Counted from the stretch's first letter, positions 52,941-62,163 are shown. The stretch: DNA of 64,000 nucleotides from Paenibacillus sp. SY21-1 (GCF_005222705.1 NZ_STGF01000010.1:62001-126000), one strand, 5' to 3'. A program made the numbers and translations. Notes: a model not told the origin generated them from the letters alone.

Positions 52941-53420
52941 TTACTCGCTGCTTGGCATCCGATAGTCTCCGCTTTTACCGCCTGATTTGGCGACTAGCTG
53001 CGTCGGCCCGATTACCATATCCTTTTGCAAAGCTTTGCACATATCGTACACCGTAAGCGCTGCTGCTGAAACAGCTGTCAGCGCCTCCATTTCCACGCCT
53101 GTCTTGCCCGTCGTTTTCACGCTGCCTTCTATGTAAAGCTCGTCCACGCCATTGTCGCTGAACAAAATGTTAATGCCGGTAAGTGGAAGCGGATGACACA
53201 TCGGAATCCAGTCTGCCGTTTTTTTGGCCGCCATAATAGCCGCGACCTGCGCGACAGCCAAAACGTCGCCTTTGCCAATCTTGCCTGCCTTGATCTGCGC
53301 AAGCGTATCCGGCTTCATGATCACCTTCGTGCAGGCAACAGCTACACGCGAGGTAACTTCCTTATCGGTAATATCAACCATGCGCGCCCGACCCTGCTCG
53401 TTAAAATGCGTCAATCCCAT
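52941..53420 (-). CDS. moaC: Cyclic pyranopterin monophosphate synthase MoaC
   Basis: 159 residues from ATG 53420, with AAGGGG 8 bases upstream. It converts the MoaA product to cyclic pyranopterin monophosphate in the first part of molybdenum cofactor synthesis. Motifs: [40 protein letters not shown], the catalytic [16 protein letters not shown], and [21 protein letters not shown] longer frame upstream belongs to overlap with the formyl-THF ligase gene. The starts of moaC and the end of that gene overlap by about 20 bases. Confidence 0.96.
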   Translation of the reverse strand: MGLTHFNEQGRARMVDITDKEVTSRVAVACTKVIMKPDTLAQIKAGKIGKGDVLAVAQVAAIMAAKKTADWIPMCHPLPLTGINILFSDNGVDELYIEGSVKTTGKTGVEMEALTAVSAAALTVYDMCKALQKDMVIGPTQLVAKSGGKSGDYRMPSSE

Positions 53421-54045
53421 TCGCCAAACCCCTTCCCGCCTTCTGCTCAACGGCCAATAGCCGATGCTCCGACAACCTGTAGTCCATACGCAAGTCATGC
53501 GCCTCGAGAGGAATATCCTCCGCCAGCTGCGCCTCATAGCCAACGCCAACCCATAACGCTTTCTTGCCGCCGGCTCGAATGGAGTCCCCGAAGCGATCAT
53601 AATAGCCGCCGCCGTATCCGATTCTTCCCCCGCTGCGGTCGAACGCCAGTCCGGGCACGAATACCACCTCCGGCACAAAGCCGTCGTCGATGGGCAGCGT
53701 AGCCGCAGGATTAGGCTCCATAATGCCATAAGCTCCGCGCATAAGCTCGTCCCAGCTGCGCAATGGATGAAGCGTCATGGACCGGTCGCTTTCCACGCAG
53801 CGCGGAACCAGTATATCCTTGCCGGCTTTCCAGCCCCATTCGATCAACTCGGTCAGGTCAAGCTCGCTGCGAAAAGCGATATAGGCCATAATTGTCTCGA
53901 TTCGCCGCTCCTGCAGCCACTCGATGGCATGCTTGCAAGCCGCGCTCGACCACTGCTGTCGTTGCTCGTTCGTCCATTCATTTCGTTTTTTTGCATGCAG
54001 TCCGCGAAATTCCGCCTTCCGCTCCTTTAAATCCCGTTCCGTCAA
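53401..54045 (-). CDS. 5-formyltetrahydrofolate cyclo-ligase
   Basis: 214 residues with a TTG start. It turns 5-formyl-THF to 5,10-methenyl-THF with ATP. Motifs: [75 protein letters not shown] and YYDRFGD, where [13 protein letters not shown] is the family signature. First gene of the moaC-mogA-moeA-like-tat run, overlapping moaC; folate and molybdopterin genes are both pterin-related, but a functional link is not shown. Confidence 0.93.
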   Translation of the reverse strand: MTERDLKERKAEFRGLHAKKRNEWTNEQRQQWSSAACKHAIEWLQERRIETIMAYIAFRSELDLTELIEWGWKAGKDILVPRCVESDRSMTLHPLRSWDELMRGAYGIMEPNPAATLPIDDGFVPEVVFVPGLAFDRSGGRIGYGGGYYDRFGDSIRAGGKKALWVGVGYEAQLAEDIPLEAHDLRMDYRLSEHRLLAVEQKAGRGLANGIDAF

Positions 54046-54193
54046 AAGCTCTCACCTATTCTACTTATCGTCATGATGCCTTGCCTATAGTTTACCACTG
54101 TTATGTAACTTTCGCCAATGTCGGAGCCCGTTTGTGGTACACTATTTAAACAAGCCAATCAATTTATTTTCATTTATTAGCGGAGGTTTCAAG

Positions 54194-56131
54194 ATGCTGC
54201 TTCAAGTTTCCAATATTACAAAAAGCTACGGCATTAACACCATACTATCCAATATTTCCATGCAAGTGCAGGAGCGCGAGCGTATCGGGCTAGTCGGCGT
54301 GAACGGAGCCGGCAAGTCCACACTGCTTAAAATTATCGCAGGCGAAATGAGCGCCGACTCCGGACAAGTCCATAAGGCGAAAGAAACGAAAATCGGCTAT
54401 CTTGCCCAAAATAGCGGCCTGCAATCCGAGCGTACCATTGAAGCGGAAATGCGCGCTGTGTTTGCCCATTTGCTCGATGCCGAGCGGGAGCTGCGCGAGC
54501 TGGAGCAGAAGATCGCCGATCCCGCTTTGCATGGAGACGAGAAAAAATATGCGGACATTCTGGAGCGCTATGCCAGCCGCTCCGACTGGTTCCGCGAGCA
54601 AGGCGGCTTTGAAATGAACACCCGCATCAATAGCGTGCTGCATGGCATGGGCTTTGGCCATTTTGCGCCGGATACCGTCATCTCCACGCTCAGCGGCGGA
54701 CAAAAAACGCGGCTGGCGCTGGCACGCATCTTGCTGCAAGCCCCTGATCTGCTCATGCTTGACGAGCCGACCAACTATTTGGACATCGAGACGCTCACCT
54801 GGCTGGAAGGCTATTTGCGCAGCTATTCGGGCGCCATTCTCGTCGTCTCTCACGACCGTTATTTCCTTGATGCGCTGGCGACCGCGATTGTCGAGATCGA
54901 GCGCCATGTCGCCAGGCGGTATACGGGCAACTACAGCCGTTTTATGGAGCTTAAGGCGGCCGAATATGAAAGCAATCTAAAGCAATATGAGAAGCAGCAG
55001 GATGAGATATCCAAACTGGAGCAATTTGTCCAGCGCAACATCGTCCGCGCATCCACGACGAAACGGGCGCAAAGCCGGCGCAAAACGCTGGAGAAAATGG
55101 AGCGGCTGGACAAGCCGATGGGCGATTTGAAAAAAGCCCACTTTTCCTTTGAAATCGAACGTCAGACAGGCAAGGATGTGCTTGACGTACGTGATGTATC
55201 CATTACATTCAGCGGCAAAAACCGCCCGTTGTTCGAGCATGTGACTTTTCAGCTCACGCGCGGCGAGACGGTAGCGCTGATCGGGCCAAACGGTATCGGC
55301 AAGTCGACGTTGCTAAAGGCGATCGTCGGTCAGACGGAGCCGACAGCGGGTACGATACGTTTCGGCACACATGTAAAAATCGGCTATTACGACCAGGAGC
55401 ATACAAGATTGAACAGCCAGAACACCATCCTCGAAGAGGTGTGGGGCAGCTATTCACATATGGAGGAAGCCCGAATAAGGACCGTGCTCGGCAATTTCCT
55501 GTTCAGCGGCGAAGATGTACTCAAGCGTATTTCTTCGCTTAGCGGAGGCGAGAAAGCGCGCGTATCGCTTGCCAAGCTCATGCTGGCGGAAGCCAATGTG
55601 CTTATTCTCGACGAGCCTACGAACCATTTGGACTTATTCAGCAAGGAGGTGCTTGAAGCCGCGCTAGTCGATTACGAGGGCACGCTGCTGTTCATTTCTC
55701 ATGACCGGTATTTCCTGAACAAAATGGCTGAACGAATTGTCGAACTGACACCTGCGGGAACCGTCCATTTCCTAGGAAATTATGACGATATGCTGGAGAA
55801 AAAGCTGGAAATGGAGGAAGCCCGGCAGGAAGCTCTGGCGGCGAAAGCCAACGTGACTGGCGCAAAGGGACAGCCCGAGAAAGCGCCGGCTAGCTCCTAC
55901 GAGGCCGACAAGCAGGCGAAACGCGAAGAACGCGCCAAACAACGCCGAATCGAGCAGCTTGAAACGGAAATTGCCGACGGCGAGGAGCGCATCGCCGAGC
56001 TGGAGCAGCAGTTGACCGATCCTGCGATCTTTAACGATTATGTCCGCATTCAGGAGATTCAATCTGAAATCGAACAGTGTAAAACCTCCCTTGCGGCGGC
56101 ATACGAGGAATGGGAGCTGCTGATGGTGTAG
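54194..56131 (+). CDS. ABC-F family ATPase
   Basis: 645 residues from ATG 54194, with GGAGG 7 bases upstream; a longer frame lacks a site. Two ABC domains: first Walker A GVNGAGKSTLLK, signature LSGGQKTRLALAR, Walker B LLMLDEPTNYLD; second Walker A GPNGIGKSTLLK, signature LSGGEKARVSLAK, Walker B VLILDEPTNHLD. Between them lies the linker of about 80 charged residues, and after the second domain a coiled-coil C-terminus (RIEQLETEIADGEERIAELE). No membrane segment; these proteins act on the ribosome (translation factors or ribosome protection). The length and C-terminal coil match the YdiF/Uup type. Confidence 0.95.
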   Translation: MLLQVSNITKSYGINTILSNISMQVQERERIGLVGVNGAGKSTLLKIIAGEMSADSGQVHKAKETKIGYLAQNSGLQSERTIEAEMRAVFAHLLDAERELRELEQKIADPALHGDEKKYADILERYASRSDWFREQGGFEMNTRINSVLHGMGFGHFAPDTVISTLSGGQKTRLALARILLQAPDLLMLDEPTNYLDIETLTWLEGYLRSYSGAILVVSHDRYFLDALATAIVEIERHVARRYTGNYSRFMELKAAEYESNLKQYEKQQDEISKLEQFVQRNIVRASTTKRAQSRRKTLEKMERLDKPMGDLKKAHFSFEIERQTGKDVLDVRDVSITFSGKNRPLFEHVTFQLTRGETVALIGPNGIGKSTLLKAIVGQTEPTAGTIRFGTHVKIGYYDQEHTRLNSQNTILEEVWGSYSHMEEARIRTVLGNFLFSGEDVLKRISSLSGGEKARVSLAKLMLAEANVLILDEPTNHLDLFSKEVLEAALVDYEGTLLFISHDRYFLNKMAERIVELTPAGTVHFLGNYDDMLEKKLEMEEARQEALAAKANVTGAKGQPEKAPASSYEADKQAKREERAKQRRIEQLETEIADGEERIAELEQQLTDPAIFNDYVRIQEIQSEIEQCKTSLAAAYEEWELLMV

Positions 56132-56206
56132 GCTATGCGGCAGCAAGCTTCCTTCCGCTGTCGAAAGCAGCCCCCGTGCTGTTCTCCTTCCATTGTCCAA
56201 ACGTTG

Positions 56207-56248
56207 AAAAGCCGCTGGCCGTCTCTCCTACGACAGCCAACGGCTTTT
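56207..56248. terminator. Bidirectional terminator between ABC-F and comA genes
   Basis: AAAAGCCGCTGGCCGTC (56207-56223) / GACAGCCAACGGCTTTT (56232-56248), pairing with two wobble positions, flanked by A and T tracts on both sides. Confidence 0.75.
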
Positions 56249-56255
56249 GTTTGCA

Positions 56256-56906
56256 TTAAAAAACTTCAAGGCTGATCAATCCGAGGCGACGAGCCTCCCG
56301 AATCGCTTCCGAGCGGGAGCGCACATTCAGCTTGTCGAAAATTCGCGACAGCTGGTATTCGACATTCCGCTGACTCGCATGCAGCTTGATAGCCAGATCC
56401 TTGTTGCTGATGCCTGTCGCCACCTCATGCAGAATCGTCTGCTCTCGCTCCGTAATCGACACATCCTCGACGGACACCTCCGAGCGGCCAATGGTCACCT
56501 CATGCCGTCTGAGCTGCTTAAGCAGCGCAATGGGCACAACGGCGTCTCCGCGTATGGCGCATCTGATTGCGTTTTGCAATTGCTCGCGCGATACCGTTTT
56601 GGAAATAAAACCGGAGGCTCCCGATTCAATCAGCAGATTAAAATGCGAGCCGATTTCGTACCCTGTATAAATCAGCACCTTTCGATCAGGGTCCTGTTGA
56701 ATCAATCTTTTGGTCAGCTCAAGACCGCTGATGCCCGGCATGTTCAAATCGCATAAGATCAAATCAAATTGCTCTTGCTGCACCAGCTCCAACGCTTCAA
56801 TCGCGGACATGACCACACTGACCTTCATGTCGTTATCCTGCTCAATCATCGTTTTCGTGCCTTCTCCGACCGAAGGATGATCATCAACTAACAAGATGCG
56901 AATCAA
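56256..56906 (-). CDS. comA: Response regulator ComA (NarL/LuxR family)
   Basis: 216 residues. Receiver domain IRILLVDDHPSVGEGTKTM, phosphoacceptor in LILCDLNMPGISGLELT, KVLIYTGYE and SGFISKTVSREQL; C-terminal LuxR helix-turn-helix TEREQTILHEVATGISNKDL, AIKLHASQRNVEYQLSRIFD, KLNVRSRSEAIREA. Its start overlaps the end of the kinase gene by 23 bases. Identification as ComA rests on the complete comQ-comX-comP-comA order. In Bacillus it activates genes after pheromone sensing; here its targets are unknown. Confidence 0.92.
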   Translation of the reverse strand: MIRILLVDDHPSVGEGTKTMIEQDNDMKVSVVMSAIEALELVQQEQFDLILCDLNMPGISGLELTKRLIQQDPDRKVLIYTGYEIGSHFNLLIESGASGFISKTVSREQLQNAIRCAIRGDAVVPIALLKQLRRHEVTIGRSEVSVEDVSITEREQTILHEVATGISNKDLAIKLHASQRNVEYQLSRIFDKLNVRSRSEAIREARRLGLISLEVF

Positions 56907-59280
56907 ACGATATTCCCCTCTCTAATCGACTGGATGTTGTCATCTCCGGCAGGACGATGGACACCTCAAGCCCTTCTCCTCGCCTGGAGTTAAAGCTAAT
57001 TTCGCCTTCTAAGCCGATTACCCGTTCTTTAATGCCGGACAAGCCCATGTGCTCGAAGGAGGCTTGCAATTGGTCAAGCTCCATGCCTACGCCGTCGTCC
57101 TCATAATGAAAATAAACCTTGCCCAGCCTCTGCTCAAGCCGCAGACGTACAAGCTTCGCCTGTGCATGCTTATCCGCATTGCGCAGCAGTTCTTGCACGA
57201 TTCTGTAAATGGCTGTAATTTGCTCTTCATTCAAAGGCTCCATAAACGGCTTGGCGTGAAACTCGACGGCAAAATTCACACGCATCTGCGTATGCTCGAT
57301 AATGGATTCCACAGCTTCGATCACGCCCATTTCCTTTAGCAACGGCGGCCTTAGCTCATTGCACGTTTCCCTTATTTGATGGATAACGTCAAGCAAGCCC
57401 TCTTTAATATCCTCCAGCTCCTGGCCCAGCTTGTCCGACAGCGGATGATCCATCATAATCGCCTCCAGCTTGCGGTACCAAAGCAGTTGATCCTGCAGCG
57501 CGGAATCATGCAAATCCGCTGCAAGCTTCTTGCGCTCGTTCTCCGACAGGCAGAACAGCAGCCTGACGACCCATGGCGAATGTGCCTGCTCCTTGCGCAC
57601 CTCCAGCTCGAGATCATGAATGATGCTCTCGATTAAAAATAGGTTCTCAAACACGATGCTTGCATAGTTGGACATCGTCTTTAACCAGCGCAGCTCGTCG
57701 GAATTGAAGCGGGTATGGTTCGTCTTCATCCCGATCCACATAATGTGGTATTTGGTCCGCTGACGGCCGATGACAAGTCCGAGGCCAAACGGCAGCTCGA
57801 TTAATTCGCCGATTTGAAGATCGTTCATCGTTCCCAGCAAAAACTCGCTAGTTATCAATTCTTCAGGCTGGGCGCCCATCGGCGTAACGGAATTATCGGC
57901 TTGATCCACGAGCAGAAACGAAATTCGGTTTACCGGGAGCAAAGCGCTAATTTCCTGTCTGAGCACGTCCTCCAGATCGGTTTGCTTCATCACTTTAGCC
58001 ACTTTGCGCGAGAAGCGATCCAGGCTGTCCTGATAGCTGTGCATGGCTTTGAACAGCCTTGGCCTGAATCGCTGATCGATAAGCTCTTTTACGTATAAGA
58101 ACAACGTCATGCCGCAATGAATGACAAAAAAGATACCAAACCAAGCGGACCAGGACGGGCTATTCCCTCCCAAAATCAAAAATGCGACAAATCCCGCAAT
58201 GATAGCGCTCGGCAAGAAGGAAAGCGCCGTATAGTATTTGAAGCGGGTCAGAATAAAATCAATATCGAACAATTGGCTTGATGTCGACAAATAAAAATAC
58301 ACGACAGGGAGCACGAATAGAAACAACGCCGTAAACGCCGCCGGAAGCAGCTGCTGCTGTCCGAACATTTGCGGAAGCAGGTTAAAGGCTGCGAATGGGG
58401 TAAAGGCGACCAGATGCGTAATCAGGGTGATGGTGAACAACGAACGAAGCTTCGTGTTGCGCGATTTAATGAATTTCTCCACAAGCTTAAATACGCATAC
58501 CAAATTGCAGAGCAGCACCACTCCGCTAAAGGCCATCATAATATAGTTGTATACGTCGATCGTGAACAAGCTCGTCCAAAAATACAGCAAGCTCATGACG
58601 CCAACGATGCTGGTCAATAAGAATAGAAAGGCAAGCGCCGGTTTAGTTATGAATTTGTCATCAAACCGTTGCAAATAACTGTTCATAAACGTCATAAACA
58701 ATAACGGAATCATGGGCAGCAGTAAATAAAGAACGCTGTTGCCGACCGGATCGCTGCGGTATGACGCAGCTGAGCTATAATAGCTAATACCGATTGAAAT
58801 AAAAAAAACAATCAGCAAGAGCACTGATTTGTCATAACGGCGTTTAATAAATAAGAACGCGGAAAAAGCAAAAAAGATAACAAGCGATATGCCGGGAATA
58901 TATAATTGAAGCGTCAATTCCCACAACGAATGCTCGCCGTTCCACCCCTTCTGGAAGTCAAACAGCTGCTCGGTGTTATTCTTATGCCTTACCAGCACAT
59001 TATCCGCATACTCAATCGTTAGATAACGAATGACATTATGAAACTCATTCGCCGGCTTCCCGTTAACTTCCAGCAGCTGATCTCCTGCGCGAATTCCCTT
59101 CATCGTGGCCTGTCCCGCAGGCTCGGTCGACTTCACAAAATAGTTGCCTTCTGCATCGGAAGTGAGAACGGCTCCAATGGAAGGAATTCGAATAATGACC
59201 GATGTAATATACAAAACGGTCAGGAGAAAAACAGCAAGGAAGAGGAATGTGATCGATCGATTAAGCAATGTAGGCTTCAT
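56884..59280 (-). CDS. comP: Pheromone sensor kinase ComP
   Basis: 798 residues. N-terminal TM helix (FLFLAVFLLTVLYITSVII), a PDZ-like extracellular loop (STEPAGQATMKGIRAGDQLL, EVNGKPANEFHNVIRYLTIE) as in ComP, then seven or more helices to about residue 400. The cytoplasmic part has a HisKA_3 site AADLHDSALQDQLLWYRKLE, HATPase motifs ELLRNADKHAQA, DDGVGMELDQLQ and LSGIKERVIGLEGEI. GGAGGGGAAGAGGG precedes the ATG. Located between comX and comA. It presumably binds the isoprenylated ComX peptide. Confidence 0.93.
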   Translation of the reverse strand: MKPTLLNRSITFLFLAVFLLTVLYITSVIIRIPSIGAVLTSDAEGNYFVKSTEPAGQATMKGIRAGDQLLEVNGKPANEFHNVIRYLTIEYADNVLVRHKNNTEQLFDFQKGWNGEHSLWELTLQLYIPGISLVIFFAFSAFLFIKRRYDKSVLLLIVFFISIGISYYSSAASYRSDPVGNSVLYLLLPMIPLLFMTFMNSYLQRFDDKFITKPALAFLFLLTSIVGVMSLLYFWTSLFTIDVYNYIMMAFSGVVLLCNLVCVFKLVEKFIKSRNTKLRSLFTITLITHLVAFTPFAAFNLLPQMFGQQQLLPAAFTALFLFVLPVVYFYLSTSSQLFDIDFILTRFKYYTALSFLPSAIIAGFVAFLILGGNSPSWSAWFGIFFVIHCGMTLFLYVKELIDQRFRPRLFKAMHSYQDSLDRFSRKVAKVMKQTDLEDVLRQEISALLPVNRISFLLVDQADNSVTPMGAQPEELITSEFLLGTMNDLQIGELIELPFGLGLVIGRQRTKYHIMWIGMKTNHTRFNSDELRWLKTMSNYASIVFENLFLIESIIHDLELEVRKEQAHSPWVVRLLFCLSENERKKLAADLHDSALQDQLLWYRKLEAIMMDHPLSDKLGQELEDIKEGLLDVIHQIRETCNELRPPLLKEMGVIEAVESIIEHTQMRVNFAVEFHAKPFMEPLNEEQITAIYRIVQELLRNADKHAQAKLVRLRLEQRLGKVYFHYEDDGVGMELDQLQASFEHMGLSGIKERVIGLEGEISFNSRRGEGLEVSIVLPEMTTSSRLERGISFDSHLVS

Positions 59281-59310
59281 GCATCCCTCTTCCCCTCCAT
59301 ATGTAGCTCC

Positions 59311-59478
59311 CTAACCCCACATCTGATAACGAATGTTTTTATCTTGCTTATTGCTAAGCGTTTCTAGCAGCGCCTTCTTCTCAGCTGTCGATACGCCTGC
59401 CAGCTGAAGTTGTCCACCCATGGCCAAAGACATTTTCTCAGTGCTTCCCGCTAACTGACGAATTGTTTCTTTTAACAT
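59311..59478 (-). CDS. comX: ComX-type pheromone precursor
   Basis: 55 codons, ATG with GGAGGAG 8 bases upstream. Peptide starts MLKETIRQLAGSTEKMSLAM and ends KQDKNIRYQMWG. It has the length of ComX (about 55), the leader segment GVSTAEKKALLE comparable to the conserved ComX leader block, and a Trp next to last, the residue that ComQ isoprenylates. It lies 30 bases upstream of comP and 133 bases downstream of comQ, where comX is found in Bacillus. It was found by reading this gap, as it is too short for most gene lists. Confidence 0.88.
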   Translation of the reverse strand: MLKETIRQLAGSTEKMSLAMGGQLQLAGVSTAEKKALLETLSNKQDKNIRYQMWG

Positions 59479-59611
59479 ATGAACTCCTCCGCCTCTCTTA
59501 AAGGTATGAACTGCAATAAATACAATGCCTCTCTACTATACCAGTTAATAGAGGGCAAGCAAACGCAAATATCATTCGTATTTACCGAAATAAACTTTGC
59601 GTGGTTGCAGG

Positions 59612-60541
59612 CTAAGCGATTTTTTGCTTGAGAATTTGCAAAAACAGGTCGGTCCACGGGCCCTTTTTGGCAAATGGCTCCAGCAGCTCGACAAATCGAT
59701 TGTAATGCTGGCGACTCATGACAGATCCGTACAGCAATGCTCCCGTTCGTTCGCATACCGCTGCAAACAGCCCGTCAAACGCGGAAATATCGCTTCGGGA
59801 CAGCCTGCCTTCATAATAATCGCTGATCCATCCATCCTCTTCAGCCAGACTTTCAAGCAAAAACATCGTAACCAGCGTTCTCTTTTTCTGGAGAAAATCG
59901 CTTTTATCATCCCATCGAAGCATGTCGTTGACATCGTTTTTAAGCTGGGAGGCGATGCCGATTTCCATCGCGTACTCCTCGACCTGCACATTCCGCTGAT
60001 GCCCTGCCAGCATAACTCCTGTTTGGCAGGCTAACGAAATGAGCGAGCCGGATTTCTGCCTGATCATGTTTATGTAAGAAGCTTCATCCTTCGCCTGGTT
60101 TTGCAAATCGAGCATCTGACCGTTGGCCGCCTTCAGCCAACGCTCGTTCATCATATCTAGCATTTCTGCGCGGATACGATCGTTATCCGTACAATGAAGC
60201 ATCGTCTGCTGGGACAACGCCAGCAGCGAAGTAGCGATGTGAAGCGCCTCGGCCACAGGAATTTGCATCCATGGCTTGGCCGGAGAGTCGCTGTCCTGCA
60301 GATCGTCCAGCATATCCGATGCGAGAATGAACAGCTCGACTGCGGCAGCCGCTTTGTATATCTCATGCCCCTTGCCCTCGAACATATAAAAATGCAGCAC
60401 GGTCAGCTGGCCGAACTTTAGAAACTCGCCAATTTTCTCCTCGATAAAACGGCATGCGCTTCGCGCAAGCGGCTCAGCGGTGAACCACCGCTCAGCCTGC
60501 GCGCGCATTTGTTCTCCAATCTCCGAAACCCATTCGTTCAC
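59612..60541 (-). CDS. comQ: Polyprenyl synthetase-family pheromone modification enzyme ComQ
   Basis: 309 residues with a GTG start, GGAGG 7 bases upstream. It isoprenylates the Trp of ComX and exports it in Bacillus. First Asp-rich motif ILASDMLDDLQDSDSPAKPW (DDLQD), second motif IASQLKNDVNDMLRWDDKSD (QLKNDVND). Other family positions: GHEIYKAAAAVELFILASD, EKIGEFLKFGQLTVLHFYM. First gene of the quorum sensing part; a small gene and an ABC ATPase lie upstream on the same strand. Confidence 0.93.
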   Translation of the reverse strand: MNEWVSEIGEQMRAQAERWFTAEPLARSACRFIEEKIGEFLKFGQLTVLHFYMFEGKGHEIYKAAAAVELFILASDMLDDLQDSDSPAKPWMQIPVAEALHIATSLLALSQQTMLHCTDNDRIRAEMLDMMNERWLKAANGQMLDLQNQAKDEASYINMIRQKSGSLISLACQTGVMLAGHQRNVQVEEYAMEIGIASQLKNDVNDMLRWDDKSDFLQKKRTLVTMFLLESLAEEDGWISDYYEGRLSRSDISAFDGLFAAVCERTGALLYGSVMSRQHYNRFVELLEPFAKKGPWTDLFLQILKQKIA

Positions 60542-60591
60542 GGCTCATCCTCCGGACTCCATCGTCATGTTGAAAACGCACAACGCTAGTT

Positions 60592-60831
60592 TTACAGAAA
60601 CATGCGATGCAATTTGCTTGCTAGCCGCGCAAGCTTCCCTGGCTTTTGCCCGTAAAATGGGCTATAGCTCCGATTACGCCGCTTCATCTCCTGTCTCCTA
60701 ACTTTCTCTTTGCGACCCTTATCTTCCTCCTCTATTCGGCTATTTAATAAAAGAGCAACCATCTCCATTCGTTTCTCGATGATTTTATTGCGGGAACCTG
60801 ACGGACTTTCGATGCTATCACGATGATCCAT
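60592..60831 (-). CDS. Small basic protein of unknown function upstream of comQ
   Basis: 79 residues with ATG at 60831; AAGGAGGG lies 11-12 bases upstream, wider than ideal. Sequence begins MDHRDSIESPSGSRNKIIEK and is rich in Lys/Arg/Glu (EEEDKGRKEKVRRQEMKRRN) with a C-terminal KLARLASKLHRMFL. No domain recognised. Located between the ABC ATPase and comQ with short gaps on the same strand, so it is probably cotranscribed. It could also be a spurious frame in a charged region; composition does not decide. Confidence 0.45.
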   Translation of the reverse strand: MDHRDSIESPSGSRNKIIEKRMEMVALLLNSRIEEEDKGRKEKVRRQEMKRRNRSYSPFYGQKPGKLARLASKLHRMFL

Positions 60832-60876
60832 AGTCTATAAAGCCCTCCTTGGAGGCGTACCGGCAATTCGACAGCC

Positions 60877-61626
60877 TTAATCCCGATGTGCGTAATCGGC
60901 AACGGCATTTACCGCATAGTGCATATAAACGCCCTCCATCGTCATTCCACCTCCCGGCAGCTCTGAGATCAACGTTGCCGGCTCGTCGCAAACCATGCAT
61001 TCCCCATTGCGCAATACGCAGACTCGATCACAATTCATCTGCACTTCCTCCATATCGTGCGAGGCTACGACGATCGTTTTCCCCTGCTGCTTTAATTGCC
61101 TGATCATCGCCCAATAGTCTTTTTTGGCTTGCAGATCGAGACCTGTCGTCGGCTCGTCAAGTACGATAATCCTCGGATCGTTCACTAATGCGATCGCCAG
61201 GGCCACGCGCTGTCTCCAGCCTCCGGACAGTCTCTTGATCGTCTTGTCCGCATAAGGCTCAAGCCCAAATTGCTTTATCATAAGCTCTGCATCCGTTTTA
61301 TGCCCATAGAAAGCCTGAAACAGCTCCAGCGCTTCCCTTACGCTCATTTTATCGACCAGTGACGTGCTTCCCAAGTGCACGCCAATATGCTCCTTCAAAG
61401 CTTCCGCATCCATGCACACATTCATTCCCAGCACCGTAATTTGCCCGCTATCGGGAATTCCTTGTCCAAGCAGCATTTCAATAATAGTCGTTTTCCCGGC
61501 TCCGCCAGCGCCAATAAGCCCGAATATTTCGCCTTCCCGAACATGGAAGGAAATATCGTCTACCGCTTTAACTCCGCCATAATATTTACGAATCGAGCTT
61601 ACCTGAATGACTGTCCGCTTATCCAT
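60877..61626 (-). CDS. ABC transporter ATP-binding protein upstream of comQXPA
   Basis: 249 residues, preceded by CGGAGGG 11 bases before the ATG. Walker A GAGGAGKTTIIEMLLG (the usual GPNG is GAGG), Q-loop HLGSTSLVDKMSVREALELF, signature LSGGWRQRVALAIAL (Trp instead of Gln), Walker B IIVLDEPTTGLDLQAKK, H-loop VVASHDMEE. CcmA/DrrA-like group, normally paired with an ABC-2 permease, but no permease gene lies beside it. Its position at the head of the comQXPA run suggests a part in pheromone or immunity export, which is inference. Confidence 0.88.
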   Translation of the reverse strand: MDKRTVIQVSSIRKYYGGVKAVDDISFHVREGEIFGLIGAGGAGKTTIIEMLLGQGIPDSGQITVLGMNVCMDAEALKEHIGVHLGSTSLVDKMSVREALELFQAFYGHKTDAELMIKQFGLEPYADKTIKRLSGGWRQRVALAIALVNDPRIIVLDEPTTGLDLQAKKDYWAMIRQLKQQGKTIVVASHDMEEVQMNCDRVCVLRNGECMVCDEPATLISELPGGGMTMEGVYMHYAVNAVADYAHRD

Positions 61627-61815
61627 GCTTGAGAAACCCTCCGTTCAGCTTCAAGGTTCATTTAGCCATAATCCATCATTTATTGAAGGACATTTTAAGA
61701 TGACGATTGCGCAATATGCTATAAAGATAACCGATAATAGCCTTCTTTTCACCGAAAAGATGATTTGTAATTTCCGCATTTTTTTTGCGCTCCGCATTCC
61801 TATCACAAAAAAAAG

Positions 61816-62163
61816 TTATACACATACATATCCACAAACCTGTATAAATTGTTAGTTAATTCAGTCGACCATTCGCTTGAATTTATCCTTTAAATACGCG
61901 GTTTTCGTCGAAATATGGAACCTCCTTTTCCGATCACGCTTGTTTATCCCCAATATTAACATTACCCACAAAATAAACATGAAAAACATATCCCCTTTTA
62001 CAAGCGTCTAGCGAGGTCCGATAAAAGCAGCAATAACAAGCATTAGCAGTCTGTATTCACAAAAATATGGGGAAATGTGGATAACTTTGTGCACAACACT
62101 AATTTTTACAGTAATCCCTCTTTACTGGACATAAAAAAAAGCAGCTCGCCAAAGTTATTCACA
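61816..62163. promoter_or_regulatory. Cluster of seven DnaA-box-like sequences
   Basis: Three exact matches to TTATNCACA: TTATACACA (61816-61824), TGTGGATAA on the opposite strand (62076-62084) and TTATTCACA (62155-62163). Four with one mismatch: ATATCCACA (61828-61836), TTATCCCCA (61944-61952), TTACCCACA (61962-61970) and GTATTCACA (62053-62061). They occupy 350 AT-rich bases with no gene. No dnaA or dnaN is next to it, so this is not the usual oriC; it resembles the DnaA-box clusters of Bacillus subtilis. Confidence 0.6.

Noticed and set aside
59472..59756. 94-codon minus-strand frame between comX and comQ
   Set aside because: Overlaps the comQ 3' end in another frame and lacks a ribosome binding site; the comX gene explains the locus.
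61816..62163. Chromosomal replication origin
   Set aside because: Several DnaA boxes, but no dnaA, dnaN, rpmH or gidA nearby; flanking genes are an ABC ATPase and leuA.
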